Below are positions 1-10,800 of a stretch of DNA of 64,000 nucleotides, piece after piece. Location: contig CM032663.1 of NCBI GenBank assembly GCA_019095985.1, positions 36,060,509 to 36,124,508 of the forward strand. The letters are read 5' to 3'. The notes beneath the pieces were generated by a model, which did no database searches, was not told the origin of the DNA, and saw nothing but the letters and a program-made list of their open reading frames with translations. Numbering within the stretch: position 1 is the first letter of the stretch; every line of letters begins with the position of its first letter. The DNA is from Streblospio benedicti (Eukaryota; Annelida; Polychaeta; Spionida; Spionidae). The position numbers were made by a program, and so were the translations under genes.

Positions 1-74
1 AAAAGCCTATCAATATTGTGGTGGCTCAACCACTTATGACAAACTACTGGGAAAAAGAGTCTGTTGGGATATAT
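1..74 (+). CDS. Partial exon of EGF-membrane protein gene
   Basis: The window opens inside what looks like an exon that ends at a strong GTAAGT donor (GT at 75-76). Two frames are open. Reading from base 2 gives a phase-1 end that matches the phase-1 start of the EGF exon at 592 and yields a Tyr at the junction. Reading from base 3 gives a phase-0 end that would not fit. I therefore prefer the first frame. No domain can be named from 24 residues. The 5' part lies outside the window. Confidence 0.4.
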
Positions 75-591
75 GTAAGTTGTATTGAAATTGTAGTGAA
101 TTGTAGTGAAATGAAAATTTTCAAATCTAAATTGGTTGTGGCCTTTCAGCTTTGATGCTTTTGCAAATGTTGATATAATTTTGAATATTTGACAGTGTGC
201 TAGATGTTTGTGAATTTTCTTAATACTTGCTAAAAGATTTGAAGTGTATTTTGCCAGGACATGTTGATTTTGCTGTTAATTACATATGGCTTATTAAATT
301 TTTACAGTACACAGATTTTATCTGAGGGTATTATAGAATTAAATGTGATCATACAATATCAAAAACACTATATTGAAATATTATGCAATGCCTCAAATCA
401 CAATTTTATCAATTCTCAATCTAATTGTTACACAACAAGTAATCTTTCCAATTTAATCACCATCCATTTATAGATTTTTTTGCATTTTCCTTTAATAATT
501 TCTCAAACAGTTTCTTAGCAATACATGTACAATATAGCAATAGTTTATATATGTTTTTAAGCATTAATCATATTATGTTTTATTTCATTAG

Positions 592-726
592 ATTATGATG
601 AATGTTTTGTGCGAGACACATGTGACCCAAGAGTAGGCATCGGCAATTGTGAGAATTTGGAGGGTTCATATAAGTGTAGCTGTGCTGCGGGCTATATAAT
701 GGCATCTAACGGAAAAACTTGCTTTG
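592..726 (+). CDS. EGF-like exon, phase 1-1
   Basis: The exon lies between an acceptor ending ..TTTCATTAG and the donor GTAAGT. It is 135 bases, symmetric phase 1-1, the classic layout of a shuffled EGF exon. The translation begins with YDEC and has six cysteines in EGF spacing: a CxC pair, GYIMASNGKTC at the end, and an internal NCENLEGSYKC. The DxDE-like start and the N..G.Y pattern suggest a calcium-binding EGF module of a secreted or membrane protein. It belongs with the EGF exon at 1019 and probably with the transmembrane exons further right. The only doubt is which downstream exons share its transcript. Confidence 0.85.
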
Positions 727-1018
727 GTAAGTGGTATGAAAACTTCTTGTATTTACCATAGTTAGATTTCAGATATGTCATCTAAAAAGGATGTGTATTG
801 TAGTCCTTCATCCCCCACCGTAGACTTCTAAATGAAAATAAACTCTACAAAATTTTGTAATAAACAACCCAAAGGAAATTAGATAGATTGAGATATTTTG
901 CTATTCATTAAATCAATCCTGATTTGACATACTCATTAACATATCAATTCTGTATCTTTCTTGTAAGAGAGGAGTTGTTATATTATTATACATTAAGGTG
1001 ATCCTTTTCCTTTTTAAG

Positions 1019-1141
1019 ACAATGATGAATGTTACCAGCAAACTGACAACTGCGAACAGAAATGTGTCAACACTGACGGTGGGTACAAGTGTGCATGTCT
1101 TGATGGCTTTAGGCTTGCCCCTGACCAGAAATCATGCATAG
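1019..1141 (+). CDS. EGF-like exon, phase 1-1 (calcium-binding type)
   Basis: It has an acceptor TTTTTAAG, a donor GTATGT, 123 bases, and phase 1-1. The translation [16 protein letters not shown].. CACLDGF..C contains all six EGF cysteines, the DNDEC calcium-binding start and the aromatic GGYKC motif. It can be spliced in frame directly to the EGF exon at 592. Established knowledge: tandem cbEGF modules form rod-like extracellular stalks that bind ligands or matrix. The next recognisable coding piece downstream is more than 8 kb away, across a repeat-filled intron. Confidence 0.88.
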   Translation, partial: TMMNVTSKLTTANRNVSTLTVGTSVHVLMALGLPLTRNHA

Positions 1142-1394
1142 GTATGTGATTTTAAAATGGTAAATATATTCAATGTTGATAATTAATCTTACACCTAACA
1201 CTTAGCTTGCATCATCATAATGACTATCAGCGTGAAAGAAAAAAAATTACACCTATTGAGCTTTGGACTGAAGCTGAAGCCACAGTAATCAAATGAAAGG
1301 GGTCAATATATTGTAGCTTACTTTTTATGTTTAATACCCATCATAATACCTACAGTGTATTAGTAGTATATACAAGAATTTTAAGATACCAACA

Positions 1395-1660
1395 GAAACC
1401 ATTGGGACTCACATTTTGGCGAGACTTTCGCTCTTATTGCAAGAGCTTCTTCAGGCCGAATGACAGTCCTTAGTTGGTCATGTGACCGCCATGACTGCGG
1501 CAGTCACATGACAGCAGTGGCAGGAAAACGGGGGGCAGGTCGTAGCCGGTGTCTCGGTTCATCTTAGGGCGCCGTACACGGATTTCCACGGCTTCCCTGA
1601 TCTTTCTACGGATTTCTAAATCCTCACGCGCCACAATTTTAAAGTCTTGTATATATCATG
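1395..1660 (-). mobile_element. Penelope-like element, 3'-end fragment
   Basis: On the minus strand the interval from about 1637 to 1470 encodes a Penelope-type C-terminus: an IREAVEIRVRRP stretch, then MNRDTGYDLPPVF, then a stop. After the stop comes CTGAAGA, a 6-bp hairpin (GCTCTT/AAGAGC) and GAAAGTC, the arrangement seen at 3' ends of this retroelement class. Only the last ~60 codons and the trailer remain, so it is a truncated copy in the intron. The boundaries are approximate. Confidence 0.75.
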
Positions 1661-1840
1661 TATGAAGAAACCCAAGATGAGAGAAGTGTTCATTCTTTGT
1701 ATTAGTAGTAGTAGATATTACTTTTACATACTATATTTTGTTTAGTTTTGAAAAGGGCATGATAAAGTCATTTCTATAAATAATGCATTGTTTCTATAAG
1801 TAGTAATCGATTGTTGTTAATTCAATTTTTGTACTGTGAC

Positions 1841-2958
1841 ATGTGCGAGCACGCCTAGCTACGTACGTAATTATGAAAATAAAAAAAGAGATGACTGTTG
1901 TTAACTGTTAGCATACAATATGCTAACGACTTTATTGAATAATTAGTTGGGGTACATAAAAAAAGACACATGTGTACAAAAATGAATACATGGAAAAATA
2001 TGAATACAATAGATAACGAATTACACTCAAATTATACTAAAACACACAAATTAATAGGGTGGTGGTGTTGAAGATGGAGGCAAATTCACGTGTTGCCTGG
2101 CTTGAAATACCGATAACACACAAAAAGACTGAACACAAAAAACCTGTTATGACCGGAACTGACCACTGGCTGAAGTCCACACACAAAGAGACTGAAGCTA
2201 AACCGGTTATGACCGGAACTGATGTATCACTAACATATATTGAAATAAAGTTACGTGTAAAATTAGATTAGAATTAGGTCACGGGCGACCAACAACAAAT
2301 CCAAACTACATAAGTAAATTACAAAAAGAATTTTTTATATTTGATAAAAAATGATATTTTTGTAGTGTGAATAATGTGCGAGCACGCCTAGCTATGTAAT
2401 TATGAAAATAAAAAAGAGATGACTGTTGTTAACTGTTAGCATACAATATGCTAATGACTTTATTGAGTAATTAGTTGGGGTACATAAAAAAAGACACATG
2501 TGTACAAAAATGAATACATGGAAAAATATGAATACAATAGATAACGAATTACACTCAAATTATACTAAAACACACAAATTAATAGGGTGGTGGTGTTGAA
2601 GATGGAGGCAAATTCACGTGTTGCCTGGCTTGAAGTCCGCACACAAAGAGACTGAAGCAAAACCTGTTATGACCGGAACTGACCACTGGCTGAAGTCCAC
2701 ACACAAAGAGACTGAAGCTAAACCGGTTATGACCGGAACTGACGTATCACTAACATATATTGAAATAAAGTTACGTGCGAAATTAGATTAGAATTAGGTC
2801 ACGGGCGACCAACAACAAATCCAAACTACATAAGTAAATTACAAAAAGAATTTTTTATATTTGATAAAAAATGATATTTTTGTAGTGTGACTTATGTGCG
2901 AGCACGCCTAGCTATGTAATTATGAAAATAAAAAAGAGATGACTGTTGTTAACTGTTA
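1841..2958. repeat. Tandem repeat, ~530-bp unit, two copies plus a part
   Basis: Units start at 1841, 2374 and 2894, each with ATGTGCGAGCACGCCTAGCT. The first two are full (533 and 520 bp) and almost identical; the third stops after ~65 bp where a different 90-bp repeat begins. Inside each unit a sub-repeat (ACCGGAACTGA context, GTTATGACC) occurs two or three times. Each full unit also has the perfect hairpin GTTAGCATA/TATGCTAAC. A further partial copy lies at 8914-9165. The open frame at 2059-2271 is just this repeat. I cannot name the family. Confidence 0.85.
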
Positions 2959-3048
2959 CTAGCAGTCTAGATAAGACGAAATCTAGCCATCAGCGCGTCT
3001 TGCTCACTTGCTGTTTCTTCCTTTGCCGGTGACAGACAAAATTTCGTA
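2959..3048 (+). repeat. 90-bp dispersed repeat, copy 1
   Basis: This segment, starting CTAGCAGTCTAG and ending AAAATTTCGTA, is identical to 7088-7177. Here it abuts the broken third unit of the 530-bp tandem repeat. It contains the pair TCTAG..CTAGC that could form a short stem. Family and function are unknown. Confidence 0.85.
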
Positions 3049-4517
3049 TGTTTGTTACCATTCAGAATGATTTCATATATAAAGTTACCTGGATTCTATG
3101 TGTGTGTTCAAGAATATCATATAGAAAGTAACAGACGACTGTTTGACTATTGAATGGATACAGTTCAAACTTTGATTGATAAAGGTGCAAATACGCACAA
3201 CTTAATTTCTAGACAGTCTTGACGATAAGAATTTGGAATAATTTAAAATATAGCTGCAAAATGGAATGCACCCTCATGAGCAATTTGACTGGGTCGAGGA
3301 TAGTTCCATCTATTGAAAGTAGCAGACAACAATGAAAATATTATACAGTAATGTGTACAGATCAAGCAACAATGAGAACCACTCACACTTAGCATGATTT
3401 TGGCAAATATGAGTTATTCAGAAGTTAGCCACAAAACTAACAATGACTGGCCATTAATTCTGCTTTGACAAGTGCTGTTCATGATGTACTTCTAAAAATG
3501 GTCGGGCAAAGGGAGTTTTTTAGGGATTAGATGCCCAAGAAATATACATTCGTCCCACAGCCATCATCCAGCATCCAGACAGACGCCAACTTTTCATTGG
3601 CTGTGAAACCCTCTATCATCGGAATGCAGATACTGCATAGTATATTGGAAGCACAGATGTTCTACTCAGCGGCAATCTAGAGACAAAGGCTACTTGAAAA
3701 AAGGACGCCAGAGGAGCAGGCAGCAAGTATCGCGCCAGGCAGTTGATTTTACTCCACTACTCATGAGCAGAGCAGACGACATTGCTGGGCAGCAGCGCAT
3801 CAGCCATTGTTCTAGTTTGTACCAGTTCCCAGCGTCATGAAGCTGCAGCAGTATTCACACAGGCTCGCACTAGCAGACGATTTCTGAGAGATAAGTATAC
3901 TCTAGATTCTGTCATTATGGTGCATGTAGTATGCAATTTGCTTTTTGAAAAAGATATAAAGTAATGCATGTATTTATTTTCATACATGTACGTGTATTAT
4001 GGTGTACATGTAATTATAATATTTATAGAAGTTTGATTAATAAAATGGTTGGAGTTGACTTTGAATTTTGAAAAATGGTTTTAAATATACTATTGAAAAT
4101 ACAATATACATTATGTAATAACTGTGATTACTAAACCACATGTTATACTGTATATATGTTTTTAAGTGTTACATGGACATAACTATCTCTATGTCTGATT
4201 TAACAATTGATTTGATTAAATTTACTGCTTATTCATGCACATTTATTATTATTTATCATTATCTCTATATATTTTTACTCATTATGCCGCTCGTCTTTGC
4301 ATGTCAGGTTGACTGCTACTCCTGCTGGTATGAAGCCAAACATTCTGAGCAGCCTCCTCTGGCTGGGTTTGTTTCTGGCTGCGAGGCTTCAATACATCAT
4401 GAGCTGGATGGAAACCAGCCAGTTTTTGGAATGCGCAGGAAATTAATGCCAGGCAAAACAATATTAATTGCCAAATATCTTTTATTAGCGTTAGACAAAA
4501 CATTTTCCCAATCCATG
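3049..4517. other. Intron sequence, nothing recognised
   Basis: AT-rich intron of the EGF-membrane gene. I saw no exon with EGF cysteines, no RNA gene and no clear terminal repeats. Open frames here are short and do not resemble protein families I know. Confidence 0.5.
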
Positions 4518-5500
4518 GGAATTTAAGTGATAAGTTGGTTATGAAAATATGTATATGGGTTCTATTTTATATGAAATGTTAAATGGGTGAAATATAGGTG
4601 GACATTGCACTTTTGCTGATTTAGAAAACTATCAAGATGTTTGTTCGTGTCACTATAAGATGTAAGAATGTTATTCATGTAGATGCCAATTTTGGGATTA
4701 CATTTCAATGGCGTATGGTCGTATGTCATCATTAAGAAGAATTCAACTCCCTGGGCGAGACTTATTGTTTGCTATATTCTAGATCTGCTTATGTATTGGC
4801 TTTTGGATTATATCATAGCACCGTCTCCTGCAAGTCTTACTAAATCAATAAGTATGCATATAAGCAATAAATTCCAAGAATTTCATTATGTAAGAAAGCT
4901 GTGTGTGAAAACATATAATTGTGAAAGAGGTATAGTCTAAGCGGGTTTTTGACCTTACAAGTTTACAACTGGTTAAAGAGTATCATTTAGTGCATGTGAT
5001 ATGTACAAAACCATAGTGTTAGTTTTAATCTTAAGTTCAGAAAGATTCATTTTGTATATAGGTGTTACATTTATTGGTATTTATTTGATTGTCAACAGTA
5101 ACTTAGATATAAGGGATTTAAGTGATAAATGTGGCATGTAAATACGTATATATGTGTTTGATCTATACGAACTGTCAAAAAGGAAAATTATAGGTGTAAA
5201 AAGCAAGTTTGCCGATTTAGAAAACTATTCAGTGTGATGGTTTGTTGGTGTCACTATAGGATGTAGGAAGGTTTTATGTATGTAGATGCAAAAATTGGGG
5301 ATTACTTTCACTTGTGTATATTTGTATGTCATTGTAGGTAGAACCGCAAACTTATTGTGTGTTTTATCATATATCTGCATATGTATTGACTTGTATTATA
5401 TCATAGCACCGTCTCATGCAACTCTTACTGGACTATAATTATGCATATAGCAATATATTAAGAGAATTTCATTATGTAAGAAAGCTGTGCAGGTAATTGA
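4518..5500. repeat. Diverged tandem duplication, ~593-bp offset
   Basis: About 400 bp from 4518 reappear, diverged with small indels, from about 5110 to 5500. Shared landmarks are ATTTAAGTGATAA, GATTTAGAAAACTAT, GTGTCACTATA, ATTATATCATAGCACCGTCTC and GAATTTCATTATGTAAGAAA. The divergence indicates an older event than the 530-bp repeats. The open frame at 4683-4940 lies in the first copy and is disrupted in the second, so I do not call a gene. Confidence 0.75.
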
Positions 5501-6585
5501 GGTTGAAATATTAATTCTTACATGTAGGGTTTGAGGCTTTACATGTCAGTTTAATGGTAAAGAGGTCAGTATATTGATTTATTCATGTAGGTGTTAAGGT
5601 TTTTTTTTTTTTTTTTTATTTGGGAGCTTTTCAACTCCAGGACTACATGATAAGTTTTAGGTGGAATTATTTTAGATTTTCATGTTAGTTGCGTCGTATT
5701 GCTTAGACTTGAACATCTATGGGTCGAAGGCACTAAGCCACACAGGTTGCGTGCGTCCTCTCGATCTCACGTGCGACATTGTACGCGTGAATATGCTAAG
5801 TATGTCCGATAAGGTGATGTATGATTTATAAAATAAAAGGCGTCCTCCTTCTAGGTCTGTTGGTTCAGTAGTAAGCACCATATAGCTTAGAGGTTTATAG
5901 CCATATATCTACTGGTATGTCTAGCTCCTAGCTCTATCTCATATGCAATGTTAAGGCTCTCATATGTTATACACCAAGGAGCATCTTACATTACAGAGCA
6001 CCTTACAGTAACATATCTATGTATTATTTGAGTTTAATTTGCACGTTGCCTCGAACCTGTCTTTGCTTATACCAATAGTCGGCTGGGCTCCCTGCGGAGT
6101 TCAGAGCAGTCGGTCTCCCTGCGGAGTCGAAGCAATCCTACTGGATCAGTCTCAGACCCCCTGCGGGGTTCGAGCAGTCAACTCAGAGTTGAAGCAATCC
6201 TTGGATCCGTCTCATTTGTCGTGTGGCTCACGCAAAGGCTGCTATTGGTTCTATCTCTTTGACTTTGTATGATTCTTCACTCATCAAAAACACGTAGATT
6301 TGCTTGAATCATAGTGCTATGCACCGGTTGCGGCGAAAGCAGTCTATCATGTTTAAAGAGCAATGAATGATTACAAAGTTTCTAATATTCTCTTTCTTTC
6401 TCACTTTGGTCTGCTGTGTAATCATTTCTGGCATGTCTGCGTTTGCGGCGTGGGGTTGCAGCCAAAACCTCCTGTACTCGCCGTACAGGTGCTCGGTTAT
6501 GAGGTTTCACTGTTTGACAAAAGTGATGACTAACACACATTCTGCTCCTTTTTTGGGGGATTCGTTCATGGTCTTTCACTCATTT
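5501..6585. other. Intron sequence with a poly-T run and CTGCGGAGT motifs
   Basis: A T run of about 18 bases lies near 5601, possibly an old retroposed tail in reverse. Three degenerate copies of CCTGCGGAGT/CCTGCGGGGT occur between 6090 and 6165. No gene is supported. Confidence 0.4.
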
Positions 6586-7005
6586 GGGAAAGTGTCATTG
6601 ACACATCACCCCAAAAAATGAAGTGAGGGCTGTAAATCAAAATTGCTTGAATGAATGTGTCTCCCAAAAATGCCCAACCTATTTCGTAGTCATTGTGATC
6701 ACATCATTAGTATTGTTATATGTTAGGTTAAGATTGATATTCATCATGTAAATGTGGTAACCATTAGAATATTCTATATGATGTTTTGTAAGCTATGAAT
6801 AAGCATGATTATTATGTATCAGTTCAATTATTGGTAGAGTATTACCCTGTGTAGTTTCATAAATGATATGTATATTGTTAGTAGATTTCAATGTATACTT
6901 TAGATAGAACTGTCTTTTGTTATCTTTGCTATTAATACAATGGGTATTCAAATGTTTTAATATAGTGTAACGGTTTAATTCATGTTAATAAACCTTTCAA
7001 ATCAT
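6586..7005 (+). repeat. 420-bp direct repeat, left copy (LTR-like, unproven)
   Basis: This stretch is repeated without indels at 7362-7781, an offset of exactly 776 bases; I saw no mismatch by eye. It contains TGTCATTGACAC near its start and an AATAAA at its end. A structured hairpin and the sequence CGGCGCCCA follow this copy only. Near-identical direct repeats with AATAAA are what a long terminal repeat would look like, but no coding part lies between them, so a fossil LTR-type element is only one reading. If so it is a young remnant. A simple duplication is the other. Confidence 0.6.
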
Positions 7006-7008
7006 GTA

Positions 7009-7073
7009 GTGTTGCGTCCTCACACAAATCATTATAAGCTGAAAGCTTATTCCGGTTTGTGTAGGAGCAACAC
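7009..7073 (+). other. 65-nt strong stem-loop
   Basis: The two ends pair as GTGTTGC/GCAACAC, continue with TCC/GGA and ACACAAA/TTTGTGT, and close with ATAAGCT/AGCTTAT around a GAA loop. About 24 pairs form with small internal loops. It starts four bases after the end of the left 420-bp repeat and is missing after the right copy. It could be an RNA element of the surrounding repeat, a small-RNA precursor or a tiny foldback. No promoter is evident. Confidence 0.55.
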
Positions 7074-7087
7074 GGCGCCCACTTGGC

Positions 7088-7177
7088 CTAGCAGTCTAGA
7101 TAAGACGAAATCTAGCCATCAGCGCGTCTTGCTCACTTGCTGTTTCTTCCTTTGCCGGTGACAGACAAAATTTCGTA
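7088..7177 (+). repeat. 90-bp dispersed repeat, copy 2
   Basis: Identical to 2959-3048. Here it follows the 65-nt hairpin and the GGCGCCCACTTGG sequence instead of the 530-bp repeat, so it is an independent mobile or duplicated unit, or a shared leader of two related elements. Confidence 0.85.
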
Positions 7178-7361
7178 CCCACCTCCCACCCTTCATTTGT
7201 ATCTTCAGCTTTAGGTTTGAAGCCTGTTCCATATTATACTGTGACTATTACTGGTATATATATATCGTAGTGTCTTCCAGACAGTTATTTCATCTGTATT
7301 ATGAGGTTGAACAATATAATTTGATTCTTGTTGTTTTGCTGTGTACGGAGACCCATGAATG

Positions 7362-7781
7362 GGGAAAGTGTCATTGACACATCACCCCAAAAAATGAAGT
7401 GAGGGCTGTAAATCAAAATTGCTTGAATGAATGTGTCTCCCAAAAATGCCCAACCTATTTCGTAGTCATTGTGATCACATCATTAGTATTGTTATATGTT
7501 AGGTTAAGATTGATATTCATCATGTAAATGTGGTAACCATTAGAATATTCTATATGATGTTTTGTAAGCTATGAATAAGCATGATTATTATGTATCAGTT
7601 CAATTATTGGTAGAGTATTACCCTGTGTAGTTTCATAAATGATATGTATATTGTTAGTAGATTTCAATGTATACTTTAGATAGAACTGTCTTTTGTTATC
7701 TTTGCTATTAATACAATGGGTATTCAAATGTTTTAATATAGTGTAACGGTTTAATTCATGTTAATAAACCTTTCAAATCAT
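7362..7781 (+). repeat. 420-bp direct repeat, right copy (LTR-like, unproven)
   Basis: Second copy of 6586-7005. It ends ten bases after its AATAAA motif, exactly where the identity ends in the left copy, which would suit a boundary set by a transcript end. No coding sequence accompanies it. Confidence 0.6.
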
Positions 7782-7857
7782 TGCCAAATCACAACACACA
7801 GCAAAACAGTACCCTTGTTAGCACAACAAAAATAACCCAAAAGTGAATAATAGCAAC

Positions 7858-8484
7858 AGATCCCAGAGGATCACAACAGGTCGCCCGGAGGCAACAATTT
7901 AAACACCTACAAGGTGGCAACATATAAACCCCGGAGGATCACAACAGGTCACCCGGAGGCAGCATTTTAAACACCTACAAGGTGGCAACAAATAAATATA
8001 TATATATATCCCGGAGGATCACAACAGGTCACCCGGAGGCAACATTTTAAACACCTACAAGGTGGCAACATATATATATCCCAGAGGATCACAACAGGTC
8101 ACCCGGAGGCAACTTTTTAAACACCTACAAGGTGGCAACAAATATATATATATATCCCCGAGGATCACAACTGGTCACCCGGAGGCAACATTTTAAACAC
8201 ACACAAGGTGGCAACATATATATCCTGGAGGATCACAACACGTCACCCGGAGGCAACATTTTAAACACCTACAAGGTGGTAACATACATATATCCCAGAG
8301 GATCACAAAAGGTCACCCGGAGGCAACTTTTTAAACACCTACATGGTGGCAACAAATATATATATATATATATCCCCGAGAATCACAACTGGTCACCCGG
8401 AGGCAACATTTTAAACACCTACAAGGTGGCAACATGTATATCCTGGAGGATCACAACAGGTCACTCGGAGGCAACATTTTAAAC
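7858..8484 (+). repeat. Minisatellite, about eight units of 60-85 bp
   Basis: Each unit holds GAGGATCACAACAGGTCAC, CCGGAGGCAACATTTTAAAC and ACCTACAAGGTGGCAACA, then a (TA)n stretch of variable length. Unit length varies mainly through the TA run. The open frame at 8132-8482 is a repeat translation, not a gene. Confidence 0.93.
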
Positions 8485-8913
8485 CACAAAGCCACAAGCA
8501 CGTACCTGCACAAAGTAGAACTTGTGTTGCAAATTTCCCGGCAGAGTAGCACGTGACCCAGCACAAATCACGAACAAAAGAAAAAACGTCTAACAAACTG
8601 TTTAACAATATCCTGGTGCGCTAGCACAGTGTGTATCACCTAATGTTAGTTACAAAACTAATGTTCATAGATACTTAGGCTGTGCAAAATGTGACTAAAC
8701 CGCATACACGTGGTCCTGTTTAACAAAGAAATAGCAATTAAGTGGAACAAACACTCAAAACAAATCCAGACAAGCACTGATTAAAACTACTGCAAAATGT
8801 ATAGAATATTCTCAGTGATCAAGCAGCATATGGTAAGTAAAGTCAAAAAGAAAAACTATCTAATTCCTATGTAAAACAAAGGAATTATCCAAACATCAAA
8901 CATGAGAGCTACA

Positions 8914-9165
8914 AATTCACGTGTTGCCTGGCTTGAAGTCCACACACAAAGAGACTGAAGCAAAACCTGTTATGACCGGAACTGACCACTGGCTGAAGTC
9001 CACACACACTGGAGCTAAACCGGTTATGACCGGAACTGACCAATGTATCACTAACATATATTGAAATAAAGTTACGTGCAAAATTAGATTAGAATTAGGT
9101 CACGGGCGACCAACAACAAATCCAAACTACATAAGTAAATTACAAAAAGAATTTTTTTTATTTGA
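8914..9165 (+). repeat. Partial copy of the 530-bp repeat
   Basis: From AATTCACGTGTTGCCTGGCT through GGTCACGGGCGACCAACAAC this matches about 2606-2870 with small deletions. It shows the family is dispersed and not only tandem. Confidence 0.85.
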
Positions 9166-9356
9166 TAAAGATGCAATTTCTCAATTTCAAAATAAATTGT
9201 AGGAATTGACCACTCGATTGTCGTGTCAATCGCAAAATTGAGCATGCTGACGTCTGATTTGTGGTCAATTACCATTCTATCATGACTAAAATCCATTTTA
9301 TTTTAAAATAAATCATATTATAATGTTCTCATTGCGAGTCAATTTTGCCAAAATAG

Positions 9357-9496
9357 AGCGCGCGGAGATCACTACTACGGCGCTAGTCTAAACTTCTGCT
9401 CTCCGCTACACGGGACACGCCTTGCCACGTCAGCGGCTGTATTGATATTGTGAGGAGTTTAGACTAGCGCCGTAGTAGTGGTCTCCGCGCGCTCTG
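9357..9496. mobile_element. 140-bp foldback (MITE-like)
   Basis: Arms of about 40 bp, 9357-9397 and 9455-9496, are inverted copies: GAGCGCGCGGAGATCACTAC on the left and its complement on the right, with one or two mismatches, around a 57-bp GC-rich loop. No coding capacity. It ends 90 bp before the candidate exon at 9586. Confidence 0.75.
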
Positions 9497-9585
9497 GAGC
9501 GTGTTTTCCATCGCAAAATGGAGCACGCTGATTGACCAATTGGCGGTGATTTTTGCACGGAATGATAGAATGTTGCCTTTTCTAG

Positions 9586-9670
9586 TGGAGCAGCCATGTA
9601 CCACTAACCTAGGCTGTGACTACAAGTGTGTCACAATCCAAGGCAATGCAACATGTGTATGTAACGTGGG
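9586..9670 (+). CDS. Candidate EGF-like exon, incomplete
   Basis: After the acceptor CCTTTTCTAG the frame reads EQPCTTNLGCDYKCVT..ATCVCNVG, which carries the first five EGF cysteines in good spacing. The full frame runs on to YALNNE and then TAA at 9690-9692 with no sixth cysteine. A GTATGC donor at 9671 would end the exon in phase 2, matching the phase-2 start of the exon at 15520, while its start is phase 1 like the EGF exons before it. Either it is a shortened EGF exon used with that donor, or a decayed exon. Transcript data would decide. Confidence 0.45.
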
Positions 9671-9850
9671 GTATGCTCTGAATAATGAATAAGGTATTAC
9701 CTAAAATATATACTCCAACCAAGTATATTTAAAGTTTGGTTCAGTTTAAGAATATATTATCCTAAAATATATACTTTGTTTTAAACATAAAGATGTATGT
9801 AATTAAGCATGTGACAAGATGAAGAAAAATGGTTTGCAAGAACAAAGGGT

Positions 9851-10800
9851 TTGGTTCAGTTTAAGAATATGGGTTTATGTATGCTCAAAAATAATTATTC
9901 TAGGTTAGTTAATGATGATGAGGTTGGTGATTTGTTTACATCACAACCATTGATAGCGTATCGCAGGGATACTAACATTAAAGATTTATTGGTTCACGCT
10001 CGTGTCAAAGACACAGGAGATAAAGGTACTAAACCTTGTGGTAGATCTAGATGTTTCACATGTAGACATGTCTCTAAGGAGGATATGGTAGTGGGACCAA
10101 GAGGCAGTTTTAGTCCTAGATCATCGTTTACATGTGAAACGAAAGGGTTAGTATATTGTATTATTTGTAAGAAATGTGGGGAACTTTATGTTGGAGAATC
10201 AGGACGTAGACTGGGTGATAGATTTAGAGAACACTTGAAAGATGTAAGGGATAAGGCTGATAAGGAGGTAGCTAGACATTTCAATTCTGATAGACATAGG
10301 GGGGTGGAAGATATGGAGGTTTGTGGGTTATTATTAGAGAGAGGTTTAATAAGTAGAAAGTTAAAAGAACAAAAAATGATTGGTAGATTAGGATGTTTTT
10401 TAGGCAGAGGAATGAATACGGATTATAATTCTGTTTTTGTTACCCCAGATATGTAATTTATTTTCATCATGTTGTCTTATTATTGGTTGATATGTAGCAG
10501 TATTTTATCATCTTATTGAGTTTTAATTATAATACTATTGTATTATAATGATAATCTATCTTGTTAACTATGGGTTTAAGTTAAACGTATACACAATACG
10601 TCTGACGTTTCACGTACATATTTTTACGTATTTTTACGTATTTTTTACGTATTTTTACGTGTGTACGTGTTACGTTCTACGTAGAACGTTGTTTTGTATT
10701 TGTTTTCATTTATAACTTGATGAAGGCAGTACATGCCGAAAATTTGTTAAAATTATTGAAAATTTTAATATTGCATCTCATCTTAATTATTATTAAATTT
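9851..10800 (+). mobile_element. Penelope-like element 3' part with GIY-YIG domain
   Basis: A 201-codon open frame (9851-10456) has the cysteine-rich linker CGRSRCFTCRHV and then GLVYCIICKKCGELYVGESG, a GIY-YIG endonuclease motif, followed by GRRLGDRFREHL and H at RHFNSDRH. This is the C-terminal endonuclease of Penelope-like retroelements; the reverse transcriptase part is missing. Downstream, at 10717-10741, TTGATGA, a 4-bp hairpin (GGCA/TGCC) and GAAA form a hammerhead-like trailer. A 21-base direct repeat (TTTGGTTCAGTTTAAGAATA) occurs at about 9737 and 9850. Truncated copy; no sign of host function. Confidence 0.85.

Noticed and set aside
7070-7090. GGCGCCCA as a possible tRNA primer-binding site after an LTR
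   Set aside because: The match is short and no retroelement coding sequence follows; the LTR reading is kept only as a possibility.
8132-8482. 116-codon frame with regular peptide repeats
   Set aside because: It is the minisatellite read in one frame.
7858-8484. CRISPR array
   Set aside because: Units are adjacent tandem repeats with TA-rich variation, not repeats with unique spacers, and the DNA is animal.
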